A stretch of DNA of 48,519 nucleotides, from the NCBI GenBank assembly GCA_016281015.1, contig JAEEHS010000047.1, forward strand, positions 1 to 48,519, written 5' to 3'. The translations under genes and the position numbers were made by a program. This document shows, piece by piece, positions 30,608-40,683 of the stretch. The notes under the pieces were generated by a model. It saw only the letters and a list, made by a program, of their open reading frames with translations. It had not been told where the DNA came from and ran no database searches. How positions within the stretch are numbered: position 1 is the first letter of the stretch; every line of letters begins with the position of its first letter. The stretch comes from Bacteroidales bacterium (GTDB lineage Bacteria; Bacteroidota; Bacteroidia; Bacteroidales; UBA932).

Positions 30608-32428
30608 CTACAGCGTGAAATCGGGTCCATAGAAGCGCTTGTACACCCGGTCGGCGACCTCTTCGGGCACCGGACGCAGGAAGGAGCGGAGAAGCGGCAG
30701 GGGGAAATCACTGAAGCGCTGGACGATAAAGCCATCCAGGGAGTTCATGAAGAGCGGATCCACATTGAAGCAGGCAATCCGTGCCCCGCAGCTGATGTAC
30801 TTCTTCAGGAGGATGGGAAGGCGGTACTCCCCGTCCGAAAGGGTTACGAGCAGGCGGTCGAAGCTGTCGATATCCTCCGGCAGGGGGTCCAGCAGCTCTT
30901 CGGGACGCACCCGGAGGGAATTGTCCCGGAATGGATTCGTCGGGAAGACGAAACCATCCGCTTCGCCGAGGTGGTAGCGGCGGCTGATATAGTGGACAAT
31001 CAAGGTCTTGTAGAAGTCCGGGATGCTGTTGCTGACACTGACCGGACCGACACAGAAGGCCGCGTCGGGGCTGTGGATCGAGGCGACGGCGATCCCAGAA
31101 AGGAGGAGCTTCAGCGGCAGGATTTCGCGCTGGTATTTCTGGACGATGAACGAGCGGCCGAGTTCGATGCTCTGCTTCAGGACGTCATCCGCCGCCGGCG
31201 TAAAGCGGAAAAGCGTGGAGGTATAGAAGCCGCGCTGCCCGCCACGGGAAGCGAAAATCTCGCTGCCGAATCCGAGCCGGTAGGCCCCGACGATGTCCTG
31301 GTTCTCCCGGTGCCAGAGCACGAGATGCCGGTAGTACTGGTCGTATGGATCGGTGTCCAGGGGGTCTCCGGTGCCTTCGCCGATGGCCCGGAAGGTCTCT
31401 TCGCGGAGCCGGTAGATTTCCTCCATGACACTGGGCGCGTCCGCCGCCTGGATAAGGAAGACCCGGTAGTCGCCGGAGTCGAAGAGGATCTTGTCCTGGA
31501 GAGCGTCCACCTCGGCGCGGATCTTATCGGCGTCCAGATGGGGGGCGACGGCGGTTTTCCACACGATTTCCTGCGGGGCCTCATTCGGAAGGCACTGGGC
31601 CTCCAGGGCGTAGGTCCGGCTGCGGAGGTACTTGCTCAGAGCGGCCGCATCGTATTTTTGGATTTCCTCCGCCGGGATGGGCTTTCCGATGCGGACTTTG
31701 ATATGGACCCCGGCCTTGTTGAAGAGCTGGTGGGGAAGACGGATGGTCCGAAGGCGGCGATGAATCCGGCCCAGACGGTGCCAGGGCAGGGAATTAACCC
31801 CGTCAAAATAGATCGGAATGACAGGGAATCCGCTGCGGAGGATGAGTTTCATCATGTTCTCCGCCCAGGGCTTGTCTTCAATGATGCGGCCTTCGCCGGG
31901 AGCGATGCGCTCTTTCTGCCAAGTCGCCACTTCTCCGGCCGGGAACAGGCCCAGGGGCTTTCCGTCGGCGATGTGCTGGAGGGCCGTCCGGATGCCCGTA
32001 ATGCTTTTCGCCCCGCCCGAGGCGAGGTTGTCCACCGGAATGAATCCCGCCCTGAGGTTCCGCACATAGGAAAGCAGGAAGGTCGTCAGGATCTTCAGGT
32101 CCGGACGCCGGCTCCCGACGACGGCGCTCAAAATCAGGCCGTCCGCCCCGCCGAAATGGTGGTTCGACACGGTGATGAAGCCTCCCTCGGAGGGAATGTT
32201 GTCCAGCTGGGCCTCAGGGATATCGTAGGTGATGCCGATGGTCCGGAGAATGCCTGCGGCGTAGTCCGGCCCCTCTTTCTCACAGTTGAGGGCATGGATC
32301 TTGTTGGCCTTGTCCAGGTCCAGCAGCCGGAACGCAATGCCTGCCACCATTCGCCCGAACAGTCCTTTCATTCCTATCTCCTTCTGGAGCCCCTCCGGGG
32401 TCATCAGGACGGTCTTGTCTTCATTCAT
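30608..32428 (-). CDS. fused two-domain aminolipid acyltransferase (OlsF type)
   Basis: A 606-residue protein joining two acyltransferases. The N-terminal domain is PlsC-like: HHFGGAD (90-96, the HX4D motif) and LFPAGEVAT. The C-terminal domain (about 320-606) is of the OlsB/hemolysin GNAT-like type: IVGAYRLGFGSEIF, GFYTSTLFRF and IELGRSFIVQKYQR. In OlsF enzymes the C-terminal half puts a 3-hydroxy acyl group on the amino group of ornithine or glycine, and the N-terminal half adds the second acyl chain. Bacteroides uses two separate genes (glsB, glsA) for glycine lipid, so this fusion is a variant. The product, ornithine or glycine lipid, cannot be decided from sequence. The start is at 32428. 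It lies between rmuC and the LABN gene. Confidence 0.75.
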   Translation of the reverse strand: MNEDKTVLMTPEGLQKEIGMKGLFGRMVAGIAFRLLDLDKANKIHALNCEKEGPDYAAGILRTIGITYDIPEAQLDNIPSEGGFITVSNHHFGGADGLILSAVVGSRRPDLKILTTFLLSYVRNLRAGFIPVDNLASGGAKSITGIRTALQHIADGKPLGLFPAGEVATWQKERIAPGEGRIIEDKPWAENMMKLILRSGFPVIPIYFDGVNSLPWHRLGRIHRRLRTIRLPHQLFNKAGVHIKVRIGKPIPAEEIQKYDAAALSKYLRSRTYALEAQCLPNEAPQEIVWKTAVAPHLDADKIRAEVDALQDKILFDSGDYRVFLIQAADAPSVMEEIYRLREETFRAIGEGTGDPLDTDPYDQYYRHLVLWHRENQDIVGAYRLGFGSEIFASRGGQRGFYTSTLFRFTPAADDVLKQSIELGRSFIVQKYQREILPLKLLLSGIAVASIHSPDAAFCVGPVSVSNSIPDFYKTLIVHYISRRYHLGEADGFVFPTNPFRDNSLRVRPEELLDPLPEDIDSFDRLLVTLSDGEYRLPILLKKYISCGARIACFNVDPLFMNSLDGFIVQRFSDFPLPLLRSFLRPVPEEVADRVYKRFYGPDFTL

Positions 32429-32439
32429 AACTTTCAAAG

Positions 32440-33807
32440 TTAACCAAGATTCGCGGAATTTCCAAACGAGTCATCACTCAGGGGCGGCAGGAGGTGGGTG
32501 GAGGGCTCCGGAACGCCATGGTCAATGGCCTTCCGGGCGGCGCCGACGATGCTCTGTCGGCCGCCCGTGAGGCGAAGCGAGTTCTCCTTGAATTTCTTGA
32601 CCGCGCCTTCCAGGGTCTTTTCGACCTCGGCGTTCTTCTCGCAGAAGAGGGCGACCCGGTCCACCATCGCCTGGGCGGCGGAGACGATTTCCCCGATATT
32701 TTCCATCTGTTCCTTCTGGACCCAGGCGCTCCGGATCAGGCGGAGGAAGGGAATCAGGGTCTCCTCGGTGGTAATCAGCACATTCTGGGCGAAGGCCTTG
32801 GAGAAGATGTCCGGATCCTCCTGCTTGGCCAGCTGGTAGGCGCCGTAGTTCGGGATGAACATGATGACGTAGTCGAGGGTCTTGCGGCCCACGACATACT
32901 TCTGGTATTCCTTGCTGGTGAGTTCTTTGACATGGGAAAGCACCGAGGCGAGGTTGCGGCGGGAAGCGTCGGCGCGCGCCTCGTCCGAGGTGGCGGCGAA
33001 ATAGTCCGCCAGGGCGCTCAGTGACACTTTCGCATCAATCAGCACGTCGGTCTCATCGGGGAAATGGAGGGCGAAGTCGGGGCGCATCCGATGGCCGCTT
33101 TCTTCGTTTTCGAGGATTTCGCCCCGGCGGTCCCGCAGCCAGAATTCGGCATCATAGTCGTGGCCTTCCCGGAGGCCTTCCGCCTTGAGGATGTTCTCCA
33201 GGATGGTCTCTCCGAAGATTCCCTGCATCTTGTTCTGGCCTTTGAGGGCGCTGGCGAGGCTCTCGGCCTTCGTCCCGATGGACTCGGTCTGTTCGCGAAG
33301 GTGCCGGACCGTTTCGGAAAACTGGGTCCGGATGGCGGAACTCTCCTCGGCATGGGTCTTCTTCTGGGCGTCGAAGGCTTCCCGCATCTCGCGGATGTCC
33401 TTGTCCAGCGAGCCCGTGATCGTCTTCATGGTCTCGGAGGCCTCTTTCTTGAGGGCCTCCTCGCGGGCCTTGAGGGTCTTTTCATTTTCGAGGGCCAGGG
33501 CGGTCCGGGCAGCCTCCAGGGCCTTTTCCTGGGCCTGCTGCAGGTCCTCCAGCGCCTTTTTATGCTGCTCCCGCTCGGCGGTAAGCAGCGCCTCGGCGGT
33601 CTGGACCCTCCCCTCGGTCCGGATCAGCTGCTCGGTCTGACGGGCCCATTCTTCCGCCTTTCCGGCAAGGACGGCGTCCTTCTCGCTGAGGGCGGCGTCC
33701 CGCTCCTTCAGCTGACGGCGAAGGCGGCTGGCCGACAGGGTCCAGCCCAGCGCAAGGGCCATTAACACCGGTACCGCAACAAGGATGACAACAATCGTTT
33801 CAGACAT
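32440..33807 (-). CDS. rmuC: RmuC-family DNA recombination protein
   Basis: A 455-residue RmuC. The start at 33807 gives one N-terminal membrane segment (ETIVVILVAVPVLMALALGW), then a long coiled coil (about 20-190), then the conserved RmuC domain with its endonuclease-like fold: GIFGETILENILKAEGLREG, RPDFALHFPDETDVLIDAKVSL, MFIPNYGAYQLA. RmuC restrains inversions at short inverted repeats, and in some bacteria it works in phage defence or ICE regulation. The order rmuC, acyltransferase, LABN on the minus strand has gaps of 11 and 3 bases and is probably one transcript. Confidence 0.9.
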   Translation of the reverse strand: MSETIVVILVAVPVLMALALGWTLSASRLRRQLKERDAALSEKDAVLAGKAEEWARQTEQLIRTEGRVQTAEALLTAEREQHKKALEDLQQAQEKALEAARTALALENEKTLKAREEALKKEASETMKTITGSLDKDIREMREAFDAQKKTHAEESSAIRTQFSETVRHLREQTESIGTKAESLASALKGQNKMQGIFGETILENILKAEGLREGHDYDAEFWLRDRRGEILENEESGHRMRPDFALHFPDETDVLIDAKVSLSALADYFAATSDEARADASRRNLASVLSHVKELTSKEYQKYVVGRKTLDYVIMFIPNYGAYQLAKQEDPDIFSKAFAQNVLITTEETLIPFLRLIRSAWVQKEQMENIGEIVSAAQAMVDRVALFCEKNAEVEKTLEGAVKKFKENSLRLTGGRQSIVGAARKAIDHGVPEPSTHLLPPLSDDSFGNSANLG

Positions 33808-33858
33808 GTTCTTCGTTTCTATCAATCAAAGATAAGCATTATTTTCCGATGGCGGCTC

Positions 33859-33896
33859 GCCGAGCGCCTGCGGCAGGGTTTAGGAGCGCTCGCGGC
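33859..33896 (-). terminator. hairpin between DUF1295 gene and rmuC
   Basis: GAGCGC (33862-33867) pairs with GCGCTC (33886-33891), extended by GCC/GGC with a 2-base bulge. There is no T-run, so this is a weak terminator or a REP-like palindrome. Confidence 0.3.
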
Positions 33897-33909
33897 ACAA
33901 TCCGCGCCC

Positions 33910-34851
33910 CTACGCTTCAAAACGACGGCCGATGGGGAAGAAGCGGGACACTTCGCGGCAGTAGCGGGCGTATTCGGGATATTTCCCGCCGCTGATTTCC
34001 TCCGCGAAGGCGCTGCTGCCGAGGAAGAGGGCGATCAAAAGGAGCGCCCCCGCCATGCTCCAGTTCAGGATTCCGCAGCCCGCCCCGACCGTGAAGAGAT
34101 AGAAGGACACCCAGGTCCCCTGCTCGCCGAGGTAGTTCGGATGGCGGCTCCGGCCCCAGAGACCGGTGGTGTTGAAGCCCAGCCGGTAGGGCATGGGCAG
34201 GTCTTCGAGTTTGTGGCCCGCCTTGATCTGGCTCCATTTTCCGGTCTGGAAGGCCCACTGCTGCTCGTCGGAAACGAGTTCCAGGACGATGAAGCAGAAG
34301 GTCAGGGCCGCCGCGACAGCATCCACCCAGCCGAAAGGCACGTCCACGTTCATCACCACGAGGGCGGGCAGGCAGGTCATCAGGACGATGGCATTCTGGT
34401 AGATGCAGATGAAAAACAGGTTGAACAGGGTCCATTTCCAGCGGGGCTGGAACTCTTTCCTTCCCCGCAGAACGGCCCAGCGGTAATCCTCTTCCCCTTC
34501 CCAGAAACGCAGGCGGTAGGCCCCTTTCCGGGCGAAGTTGAAGGTCAGGCGGGCGCCCCAGAGGGTCGCGAGCGAGGCCATCACGACAAGACGCAGCGTC
34601 AGACCGCCTTCCACGGCGATAATCCAGGTATAGGCGATGGGAAGGAGACTCCAGAGTTTGTCCATCTGGCTGTTGTTCCCGGTCAGTTCCCCGACGACGA
34701 AGCAGTAGAGGGCGCTCGCGCCGCAGATGATACCGAGGGTCCGGAGCACCCGGAGCTGCTCTGCGTCCAGGGCCGGCCCGACAAAAATGTACAGAAGCGG
34801 GCAGGCAACCAGGGAGAGAGCGAGCACCGCAGCGATAGGTCCGATTTTCAT
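33910..34851 (-). CDS. DUF1295 membrane protein, steroid-reductase-like fold
   Basis: A 313-residue integral membrane protein with about seven hydrophobic segments. The start at 34851 avoids a hydrophilic extension. The C-terminal part has the family signature: GFNTTGLWGRSRHPNYLGEQ then EEISGGKYPEYARYCREVSR, as in DUF1295 and the isoprenylcysteine methyltransferase/steroid 5-alpha-reductase group. The N-terminal NSQMDKLWSLLPIAYTW is also typical. These proteins probably use NADPH on a lipid-soluble enone, but the substrate is unknown. It diverges from the patatin gene and shares its promoter region. Confidence 0.8.
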   Translation of the reverse strand: MKIGPIAAVLALSLVACPLLYIFVGPALDAEQLRVLRTLGIICGASALYCFVVGELTGNNSQMDKLWSLLPIAYTWIIAVEGGLTLRLVVMASLATLWGARLTFNFARKGAYRLRFWEGEEDYRWAVLRGRKEFQPRWKWTLFNLFFICIYQNAIVLMTCLPALVVMNVDVPFGWVDAVAAALTFCFIVLELVSDEQQWAFQTGKWSQIKAGHKLEDLPMPYRLGFNTTGLWGRSRHPNYLGEQGTWVSFYLFTVGAGCGILNWSMAGALLLIALFLGSSAFAEEISGGKYPEYARYCREVSRFFPIGRRFEA

Positions 34852-34862
34852 AGTCACACGTA

Positions 34863-34897
34863 TTTGGCTCAAAGATACGAAAAAATGTTTATCTTTG
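34863..34897 (+). promoter_or_regulatory. divergent promoter pair
   Basis: TATCTTTG occurs at 34890-34897 on the plus strand and at 34877 to 34870 on the minus strand, both exact -7 elements. A TTTG at 34863-34866 lies 23 bases before the plus-strand element, slightly far. The minus-strand element has no good -33 partner. It serves the patatin gene and the DUF1295 gene. Confidence 0.5.
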
Positions 34898-34914
34898 CCT
34901 AAATGTATCTGCAA

Positions 34915-37350
34915 ATGAAACGACTACTCCTCCTCACCACCCTCCTCCTGATGAGCCTCGGAGCCCTCGCCCAGACGGCCGCAAACGGCCTCAGCCTCCC
35001 GAGCTGCACCCCTGAACTCGACTCCCTGAACATGTGCCGGATCCGGGAGCGCCTGGACTCCATCCACAAAAAGCGCCCGGTCGTGGCCGTGGTGCTCGGC
35101 GGCGGCGGCGCCCGCGGCATGGCCCATATCGGTGTGCTCCGCTACATGCAGGAACTGGGCATTCCGGTGGACCTGATCGGCGGAACGAGCATGGGCGGCC
35201 TCGTCGGCGGCCTGTATGCCCTGGGGTATGACGCCACCTCGCTGGATTCCCTGGTAAGGGCCATCAACTGGAGCGTGATGATGTCGGACAAGGTGCCGGC
35301 CGCGACCCAGGCCTACCGGGTCCGCAAGAACAAGGAACGCTTCGCCATCAACCTGCCGTTCCATTACGAGAAGGATGACGTAATCGAGAAACTCCGCCAC
35401 GAACTGGAACTGGACAAGAAACTGGAACAGCTCAATACCGGTACCGGTGAAATGATGGAAGAGTCCGTCGGAAAGCTCGGCATGGGCCTGCCGGACGGTT
35501 TCCTCTTCGGTTTCAATGTCCGGAACACCCTGAGCAGCGTTTCCGTCGGCTACCAGGATTCCCTGGGCTTTGCGGACCTTCCGGTACCCTACTACTGCGT
35601 CGCGACGGAGATGGTGTCCATGAAGCCGAAAAACTGGATGAGCGGCCAGGTGGTCGATGCCATGCGCTCGACCATGGCCATCCCCTTCTATTTCCGTCCG
35701 GTGCGTATCGGCGGCATGGTCCTCGCGGACGGCGGCGCCCGGAACAACTTCCCGGCCGACATCGCGAAGGCTCTCGGCGCGGACATCATCATCGGCTCGG
35801 AAATGCCGATCAAGCGGGATGTGACGGACCTGGGAACCCTGCCTTCGCTGGCCCTGCAGAACATCACCCTGATGTCGCACTATGCCGCCGAGATCAACCG
35901 CGGCTACGCCGACATCCTGCTCCAGCACCCCCTGAAGGGCTATACCATGCTCTCCTTCGACGAAAAATCCGTCGACGACATCATCCGCCAGGGCTACGAG
36001 ATGGCCAAGGCCCATGAAGCCGAATTCAAGGCCATCGCCGAGCGGGTCGGACCCGTCGAACCCCAGAAGAGCGCCGAGCGGCCCCGCGCCCTCAACCTCG
36101 CCCAGAAAGAGATCCTGGTCTCCGACATCCGCGTGGAAGGACTGAACGACAAAGAATACAAACGCATTCTCAACCCGCTCGTCCTCCAGAAAGACGGCAT
36201 GTATGGACGCGAAGATATCGAAAACCTCATTGCCCATATCTACGGCACCAACGCCTTCGAATCCGTCACCTACCGGCTGGAAGGCGACGGGGAGCCCTAC
36301 GTCCTCGTGCTGGAATGCCAGCGGGGCCAGACCAATGAAATCGGGGCCAGCATCCATGTGGACACGGATGAAGTGGTGTATGTGGGCTCCCGGCTCGGCA
36401 TCGGGACCCGGAAACTCTACGGACCGCGCCTGTTGATGGAAATGAAAATCGGAACGCTCAGCGCCCTCAACCTGGAATTCGCCTATAAGCCGGCCGTTCC
36501 GGCGCCCAGCGTGGGCATAGCCTGGCACAACAGTTTCGTCGCCAATTTCGAGAGCTGGGACAAGAGCTCGACCGCCCGCGGATCCTTCATGACCAGCCGC
36601 CTGGACCTGTTCGCCCAGGACTCGCAGATGACCTACGGAGACCTCCGCTTCGGCGTCTCCGCCGAGATGGAACCCTATGAGTACTACCAGGGCTCGGAAG
36701 AAAACTGGAAAGGCTGGGACTGGAAGAGCTACTGGCTCTCCGCCTTCTTCCGCTGGCGGCTTGACACCCTGGACGACGGTTATTTCCCGACCCGCGGCTT
36801 TGCCTCGAACTTCCTGGGGCGCTATGTCTTCAACGGCTATTCCACCTACCTGATGGAAGAAGGAAGCGCCACGTCCTATGAGGGGAAGGTACCGCCCTAC
36901 TATGTCGGAACCGCCTCCCTGACGGGCGCCATCACCCTCGGACAGCGCTTCACCATCCAGCCCAGTGTCTATTTCGGCTACCAGAGTGCCTATACAGACA
37001 TGGTCGCCACGCAGCATTGCCTGGTCGCCGGCGGACTCGTGCCCGGCCGCTACATGGAATACCAGATTCCGTTCTTCGGCTTCAGCCACGGCTTCTACTA
37101 CTCGGACAAGTTCGCCGCCACGGCCCAGCTCGACCTCCGCTACCGCCTGATGCGAAAGAATTTCATCACCCTCAAGGGCGGTCTCTTCCAGGATGCACCG
37201 GACATCAAGGCCTTCTCCCCGAAAGCGACCATCTGGGCCGCCGGACTGGAACTCGGGCGCAAGACCATGGTCGGCCCCGTGAAGTTCGGCACCTTCTGGT
37301 GTTCCCAGACCGGCTGGGGCGTCTCCTTTACCTTCGGAATGGACTTCTAA
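34915..37350 (+). CDS. patatin-type phospholipase autotransporter (type Vd)
   Basis: An 811-residue exported protein of the PlpD/FplA kind. After a signal peptide ([19 protein letters not shown]) comes a patatin phospholipase domain: oxyanion loop GGGGARG (62-68), nucleophile motif GTSMG with Ser92 and the dyad Asp in DGG (Asp272). A POTRA-like segment follows ([20 protein letters not shown], about 400-470), then a BamA/TpsB-type 16-strand barrel ending in Phe. The barrel inserts in the outer membrane and secretes the phospholipase domain. All catalytic residues are present and the length is typical for Bacteroidota. Its stop overlaps that of the convergent DUF4249 gene by four bases. Confidence 0.88.
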   Translation: MKRLLLLTTLLLMSLGALAQTAANGLSLPSCTPELDSLNMCRIRERLDSIHKKRPVVAVVLGGGGARGMAHIGVLRYMQELGIPVDLIGGTSMGGLVGGLYALGYDATSLDSLVRAINWSVMMSDKVPAATQAYRVRKNKERFAINLPFHYEKDDVIEKLRHELELDKKLEQLNTGTGEMMEESVGKLGMGLPDGFLFGFNVRNTLSSVSVGYQDSLGFADLPVPYYCVATEMVSMKPKNWMSGQVVDAMRSTMAIPFYFRPVRIGGMVLADGGARNNFPADIAKALGADIIIGSEMPIKRDVTDLGTLPSLALQNITLMSHYAAEINRGYADILLQHPLKGYTMLSFDEKSVDDIIRQGYEMAKAHEAEFKAIAERVGPVEPQKSAERPRALNLAQKEILVSDIRVEGLNDKEYKRILNPLVLQKDGMYGREDIENLIAHIYGTNAFESVTYRLEGDGEPYVLVLECQRGQTNEIGASIHVDTDEVVYVGSRLGIGTRKLYGPRLLMEMKIGTLSALNLEFAYKPAVPAPSVGIAWHNSFVANFESWDKSSTARGSFMTSRLDLFAQDSQMTYGDLRFGVSAEMEPYEYYQGSEENWKGWDWKSYWLSAFFRWRLDTLDDGYFPTRGFASNFLGRYVFNGYSTYLMEEGSATSYEGKVPPYYVGTASLTGAITLGQRFTIQPSVYFGYQSAYTDMVATQHCLVAGGLVPGRYMEYQIPFFGFSHGFYYSDKFAATAQLDLRYRLMRKNFITLKGGLFQDAPDIKAFSPKATIWAAGLELGRKTMVGPVKFGTFWCSQTGWGVSFTFGMDF

Positions 37351-38183
37351 GGTTCTGGGGGCCGGACGCTGATGTGGTACTCGCTGACGCCGTAGCCAGC
37401 CCAGTAGCCGAGGGCGCCGTGGACATTGGCGCCGAGGTCGGAGTCGAACTGGTAAAAAGAGTTGACGTTGGAGGCCAGGGTAATCTCGTAGTTTTCCCAG
37501 AAGCGGAAGGTGCCCCGGTCCATGGTACAGAATTTCACCATGAGTTCATCCCCCTCGCAGATGTCGGGGAAGTAGAGGTGCTGGGTCAGGCGCTGGGTGC
37601 TCCATAGATAGATTTCCGCATAGCCGTCGAAGACTTCGTCGGAGGCCATGGCCATCACCGAGGGCTGGTAGCGGAGGTCTTTCCCGAGGGTCTGGGTGAA
37701 GACTTTGTAGTAGTTTCCCTTCTCGGGCGGGTCCGTGAAGCCGCACATCACCCGGTAGAGGGTGTCCCGGAGGGGCACGCAGTAGAGGGTGTCCAGGGGC
37801 ACGGGGTCCGGGATGGTGGTGGTGGCCGTCGCATGGTAATCCTTGTATTCTACGTCCACGGTGTAGGTCTTCCCCACTTCCCCGGTGATGCGGGAGGTGG
37901 TATAGACATAGGGCGGGAAGTAGCGCGGGTCCACGGTACCGGTCAGAATTTCGCTCGTCTGCCCGTCCGAGACCGTGACCTTGGCCCATTTCGCAATGTT
38001 CCCGATCATGTCTTCCCGGCGGATGGGCTCTCCGCCCACGCCCATGGTCTCCGACACGAGGACCATCGGATGGCCGCCGCTGTCGATCCATCCCTCGACG
38101 ACCAGCTGGGTCTTCAGGGGCGGTTCGAGCCCGGAGCAGGCTGAAAGCAGCCCAAGCGCAACGAGATAGAGAAACTTTTTCAT
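37347..38183 (-). CDS. DUF4249 surface lipoprotein
   Basis: A 278-residue lipoprotein (signal [16 protein letters not shown], Cys16) of the DUF4249 family, beginning after the anchor with [19 protein letters not shown] and continuing with an Ig-like beta domain ([22 protein letters not shown]). DUF4249 genes nearly always follow a TonB-dependent receptor gene, and the protein is thought to work with it at the surface, roughly like SusD. Here it starts 2 bases after the stop of the receptor gene. The ligand is unknown. Confidence 0.85.
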   Translation of the reverse strand: MKKFLYLVALGLLSACSGLEPPLKTQLVVEGWIDSGGHPMVLVSETMGVGGEPIRREDMIGNIAKWAKVTVSDGQTSEILTGTVDPRYFPPYVYTTSRITGEVGKTYTVDVEYKDYHATATTTIPDPVPLDTLYCVPLRDTLYRVMCGFTDPPEKGNYYKVFTQTLGKDLRYQPSVMAMASDEVFDGYAEIYLWSTQRLTQHLYFPDICEGDELMVKFCTMDRGTFRFWENYEITLASNVNSFYQFDSDLGANVHGALGYWAGYGVSEYHISVRPPEP

Positions 38184-38185
38184 GG

Positions 38186-40201
38186 TCAGAACTTATAGAA
38201 TACGGCCAGAGAAGGCATGAATTTGATGCCGAAGGTCGTCGGCGAAAAACGGTAGGTCCCATTCTCGGGGTCGGTATGGATGCCATAGCCGACGGCATTT
38301 TCGCGGCAGAGAGCGTTGTAGATGGAGAGGTTGAGCCCGCCCTCGCGCCCTTCCTTGCGGAGGAAATACCAGTTGGCGCTCAGATCCAGACGCACGTAGG
38401 AGCCCAGGCGGTGGGCATTGCGGTCGCCGTAGGTACAGACCATCCGGTCGCCGAGGATGTAGAAGGTCTCGGGACGGGTGTAGGGGGTGCCGGTGGCGGC
38501 CACGAAGGTCCCGCCCACATCGAAGCGGCCCCAGTCGTAGGTAGCGACGATGTTCAGTTCGTGGAGGCGTTCGTGGTCCGAGGGGTAGAGGCCGACGAAG
38601 CGCGGGTCGTCGAACTCACGGAGGCTGCGGCCGAAGGCATAGCCGACCCAGCCGGTCAGCGCCCCGGCCTTTTTCTGGACCATCAGATTGATCCCGTAGG
38701 CATAGCCGTCGCCATGCAGCAGGGAGGTCGACAGGGAATAGGCGCTGTTGAACATCTCCATCATGGTCCCCTGGTACTCCAGCTGGTTGTGGAGGCGTTT
38801 GAAGTAGACTTCCGCCGAGAGGGCCCATTGCCCCCGGAGAAAATCCCGGTTGTAGGAGAGGGCGAAGTTGTGGGACCATTGGGGCGCGCTGTACTCTCCG
38901 GCGAGGATCCAGAATTCCAGCGGCAGGCCCATGTTGGTCATGCCGGTCTGGAAGAGGACCTGGCGGTGGAGACCGTAGCGCAGGCCGATTTTCCCCGCGT
39001 CCATCAGGTTCACGCAGGCCTCGGCCCGCGGGGTCAGGCCCCAGAAGAATTCCCGTTCCGGGGACAGGTAGCCCAGGATGCCGACCCCGGCCTTGAGCTC
39101 CAGGTAATAACCTACCGGGCGGCTGTAGAGGGCCGATGCATGGGCCTCGATGGCATTCTGGGCGGGCTCGGCGGAGCGGTTGAAGATGTTGTAATGGCCC
39201 TTCGAGGAGGGGTTTTGGGGCTGGGCTTCGTGCCAGGCGACATCGCCGCGGAAGTCCCATCCCTTCCAGGAGAGGGTGGCCTTGTAGCCGCCGGTCTGGA
39301 TGTGGGAGGGCAGGTGGCCTTCGATAAACTCGGTCACGGCATCGCCGGTGAGGCCGTAACGGGTGTAATAGGCGCTCTGGCGGAGGGTGGCGTCCGCGAA
39401 ATAATGGTCCCAGTGGACGGCGGTCAGGCCGTTGTACCAGACGCCTTCGATGGTCGCACCGGCGGCGTTGTAGTTGAAAACGCCCCGGTCCCGGCCGGCG
39501 AAGACATCGATCCAGACGCGGTCCACGCGGGTCGGCCGCCAGTACCAGGAGAGGTTTCCGTCGGTGAAGCCGTAACGCAGCGGCTGGTCGTTGTACTGGA
39601 GGAAGTGGCCGTAGAGGAGGTTGATGTAGGTCCGGCGGGCGGAAAAGAAGAGGCTGGATTTTTCTCCCGTCGGGATGCGGAGGGTGCCCTGGGCGGACAG
39701 CAGGCCGAGGGAAAGGTCGGCGCCGACCTTTCTCACCAGGGTGTCCGGCAGGGTCATGTCGATGCGCCCGCCGAGGCGGAGTTCCTCTCCGGCGTCCGTC
39801 GAATAGTCCATGCTCTTGTAATGGGTCGGATTGAAAACCGAGAAGAGCCCGAGCAGGTGGGTCCCGCCGTAGACGGGGACCCCGCCGATGGAGAGCATCG
39901 TATGGGAGTATTCGCTGCCTTGCATGTAGAGGCCGCCGTCGGATTCGGTATTGACCTGGACGGAAGGGAGCAGGCGGACGAAGCGGACCGGATCGGCGTT
40001 GCCGAGGAAGGAAGGGACGGAACGGATTTTCTCGACGCTGACTTCGCCGCTCACCCCGCCGCGAAGTTCCAGCATGGGACGGTCCATCCGCTCGGTGATC
40101 TCGGACTGGCGGAGTCTGAGGCTCGTCAGGGAATCCGGGAGCTGGGCCCAGAGACTGACCGACACGAGAAGCGCCCCTATGCTACAGATCCAGCGTCCCA
40201 T
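38186..40201 (-). CDS. TonB-dependent receptor
   Basis: A 671-residue outer-membrane receptor with a signal peptide (to LWAQ), a plug domain (VEKIRSVPSFLGNADPVRFVRLLPSV, then EYSHTMLSIGGVPVYGG) and a 22-strand-type barrel ending AVFYKF. It imports a nutrient using energy from TonB. Unlike many Bacteroidales receptors it lacks the carboxypeptidase-like N-terminal extension, so it is rather short. Its partner is the DUF4249 lipoprotein downstream. Upstream it overlaps the end of a small lipoprotein gene by 20 bases. Neither iron- nor sugar-specific marks are visible. Confidence 0.85.
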   Translation of the reverse strand: MGRWICSIGALLVSVSLWAQLPDSLTSLRLRQSEITERMDRPMLELRGGVSGEVSVEKIRSVPSFLGNADPVRFVRLLPSVQVNTESDGGLYMQGSEYSHTMLSIGGVPVYGGTHLLGLFSVFNPTHYKSMDYSTDAGEELRLGGRIDMTLPDTLVRKVGADLSLGLLSAQGTLRIPTGEKSSLFFSARRTYINLLYGHFLQYNDQPLRYGFTDGNLSWYWRPTRVDRVWIDVFAGRDRGVFNYNAAGATIEGVWYNGLTAVHWDHYFADATLRQSAYYTRYGLTGDAVTEFIEGHLPSHIQTGGYKATLSWKGWDFRGDVAWHEAQPQNPSSKGHYNIFNRSAEPAQNAIEAHASALYSRPVGYYLELKAGVGILGYLSPEREFFWGLTPRAEACVNLMDAGKIGLRYGLHRQVLFQTGMTNMGLPLEFWILAGEYSAPQWSHNFALSYNRDFLRGQWALSAEVYFKRLHNQLEYQGTMMEMFNSAYSLSTSLLHGDGYAYGINLMVQKKAGALTGWVGYAFGRSLREFDDPRFVGLYPSDHERLHELNIVATYDWGRFDVGGTFVAATGTPYTRPETFYILGDRMVCTYGDRNAHRLGSYVRLDLSANWYFLRKEGREGGLNLSIYNALCRENAVGYGIHTDPENGTYRFSPTTFGIKFMPSLAVFYKF

Positions 40202-40646
40202 CGCTCAGGTATTGAAAGATCTGACTGACATAGGGTTCCGTCAACAGGACACTCAGGACGGAATAGCTCGTCCCGTCGTCGAAGCGGAAGACCAGGCGCC
40301 CGTCCAGCCGTTCGATCCGGCAGAGTTCGGCCGCCCCGTCATAAACACGAAGATCGTTCAGGGGCCCCTCGATCCGAAGACCTTCGGGAAGGGTCCACCG
40401 GACGTAGGGTACGACCCGGCTCCGGTCCACCCGGACGTTCCGCATGAGATAGTAAAGAAGCCACTCGGGGGTCAGCTCCGGCATCCCGGCGGCGACCTTC
40501 TGGAAGGCTCCGTCCAGGCGCGCCTTCTGCTGCTCTTTCTCCGTGAGGGCATGGACCTCGGTTTCGGGGTACATCTCACGACGACATCCTGCCGCCCCGG
40601 CGAGGAGCAGCAGGATGGAAAACAGCAGGAGACGGCTTTTCTTCAT
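40182..40646 (-). CDS. small lipoprotein, possibly receptor partner
   Basis: A 154-residue lipoprotein: lipobox AGAAGC with Cys21, start at 40646. The mature part is soluble, and motifs such as GPLNDLRVYDGAAELCRIERLDG suggest a small beta domain. No family is recognised. It overlaps the start of the TonB-dependent receptor gene by 20 bases, which implies coupled expression and a role with the receptor and the DUF4249 protein. Confidence 0.68.
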   Translation of the reverse strand: MKKSRLLLFSILLLLAGAAGCRREMYPETEVHALTEKEQQKARLDGAFQKVAAGMPELTPEWLLYYLMRNVRVDRSRVVPYVRWTLPEGLRIEGPLNDLRVYDGAAELCRIERLDGRLVFRFDDGTSYSVLSVLLTEPYVSQIFQYLSDGTLDL

Positions 40647-40683
40647 GGCGGCCAACTTTCCTGCAAAAACTATGCGAGAGAGA

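Noticed and set aside
29729..32443. Open frame of about 900 codons on the plus strand
   Set aside because: It is antisense to the LABN and acyltransferase genes, whose motifs and tight spacing are clear, and its translation has no recognisable domain. High GC makes long antisense frames common here.
34924..37089. Open frame of about 720 codons antisense to the patatin gene
   Set aside because: The plus-strand patatin/POTRA/barrel gene is certain; the antisense text is low-complexity and rich in Gly, Asp and His.
38276..40228. Open frame of 650 codons antisense to the TonB-dependent receptor
   Set aside because: Same reason: the receptor on the minus strand has a signal peptide, a plug and a partner lipoprotein.
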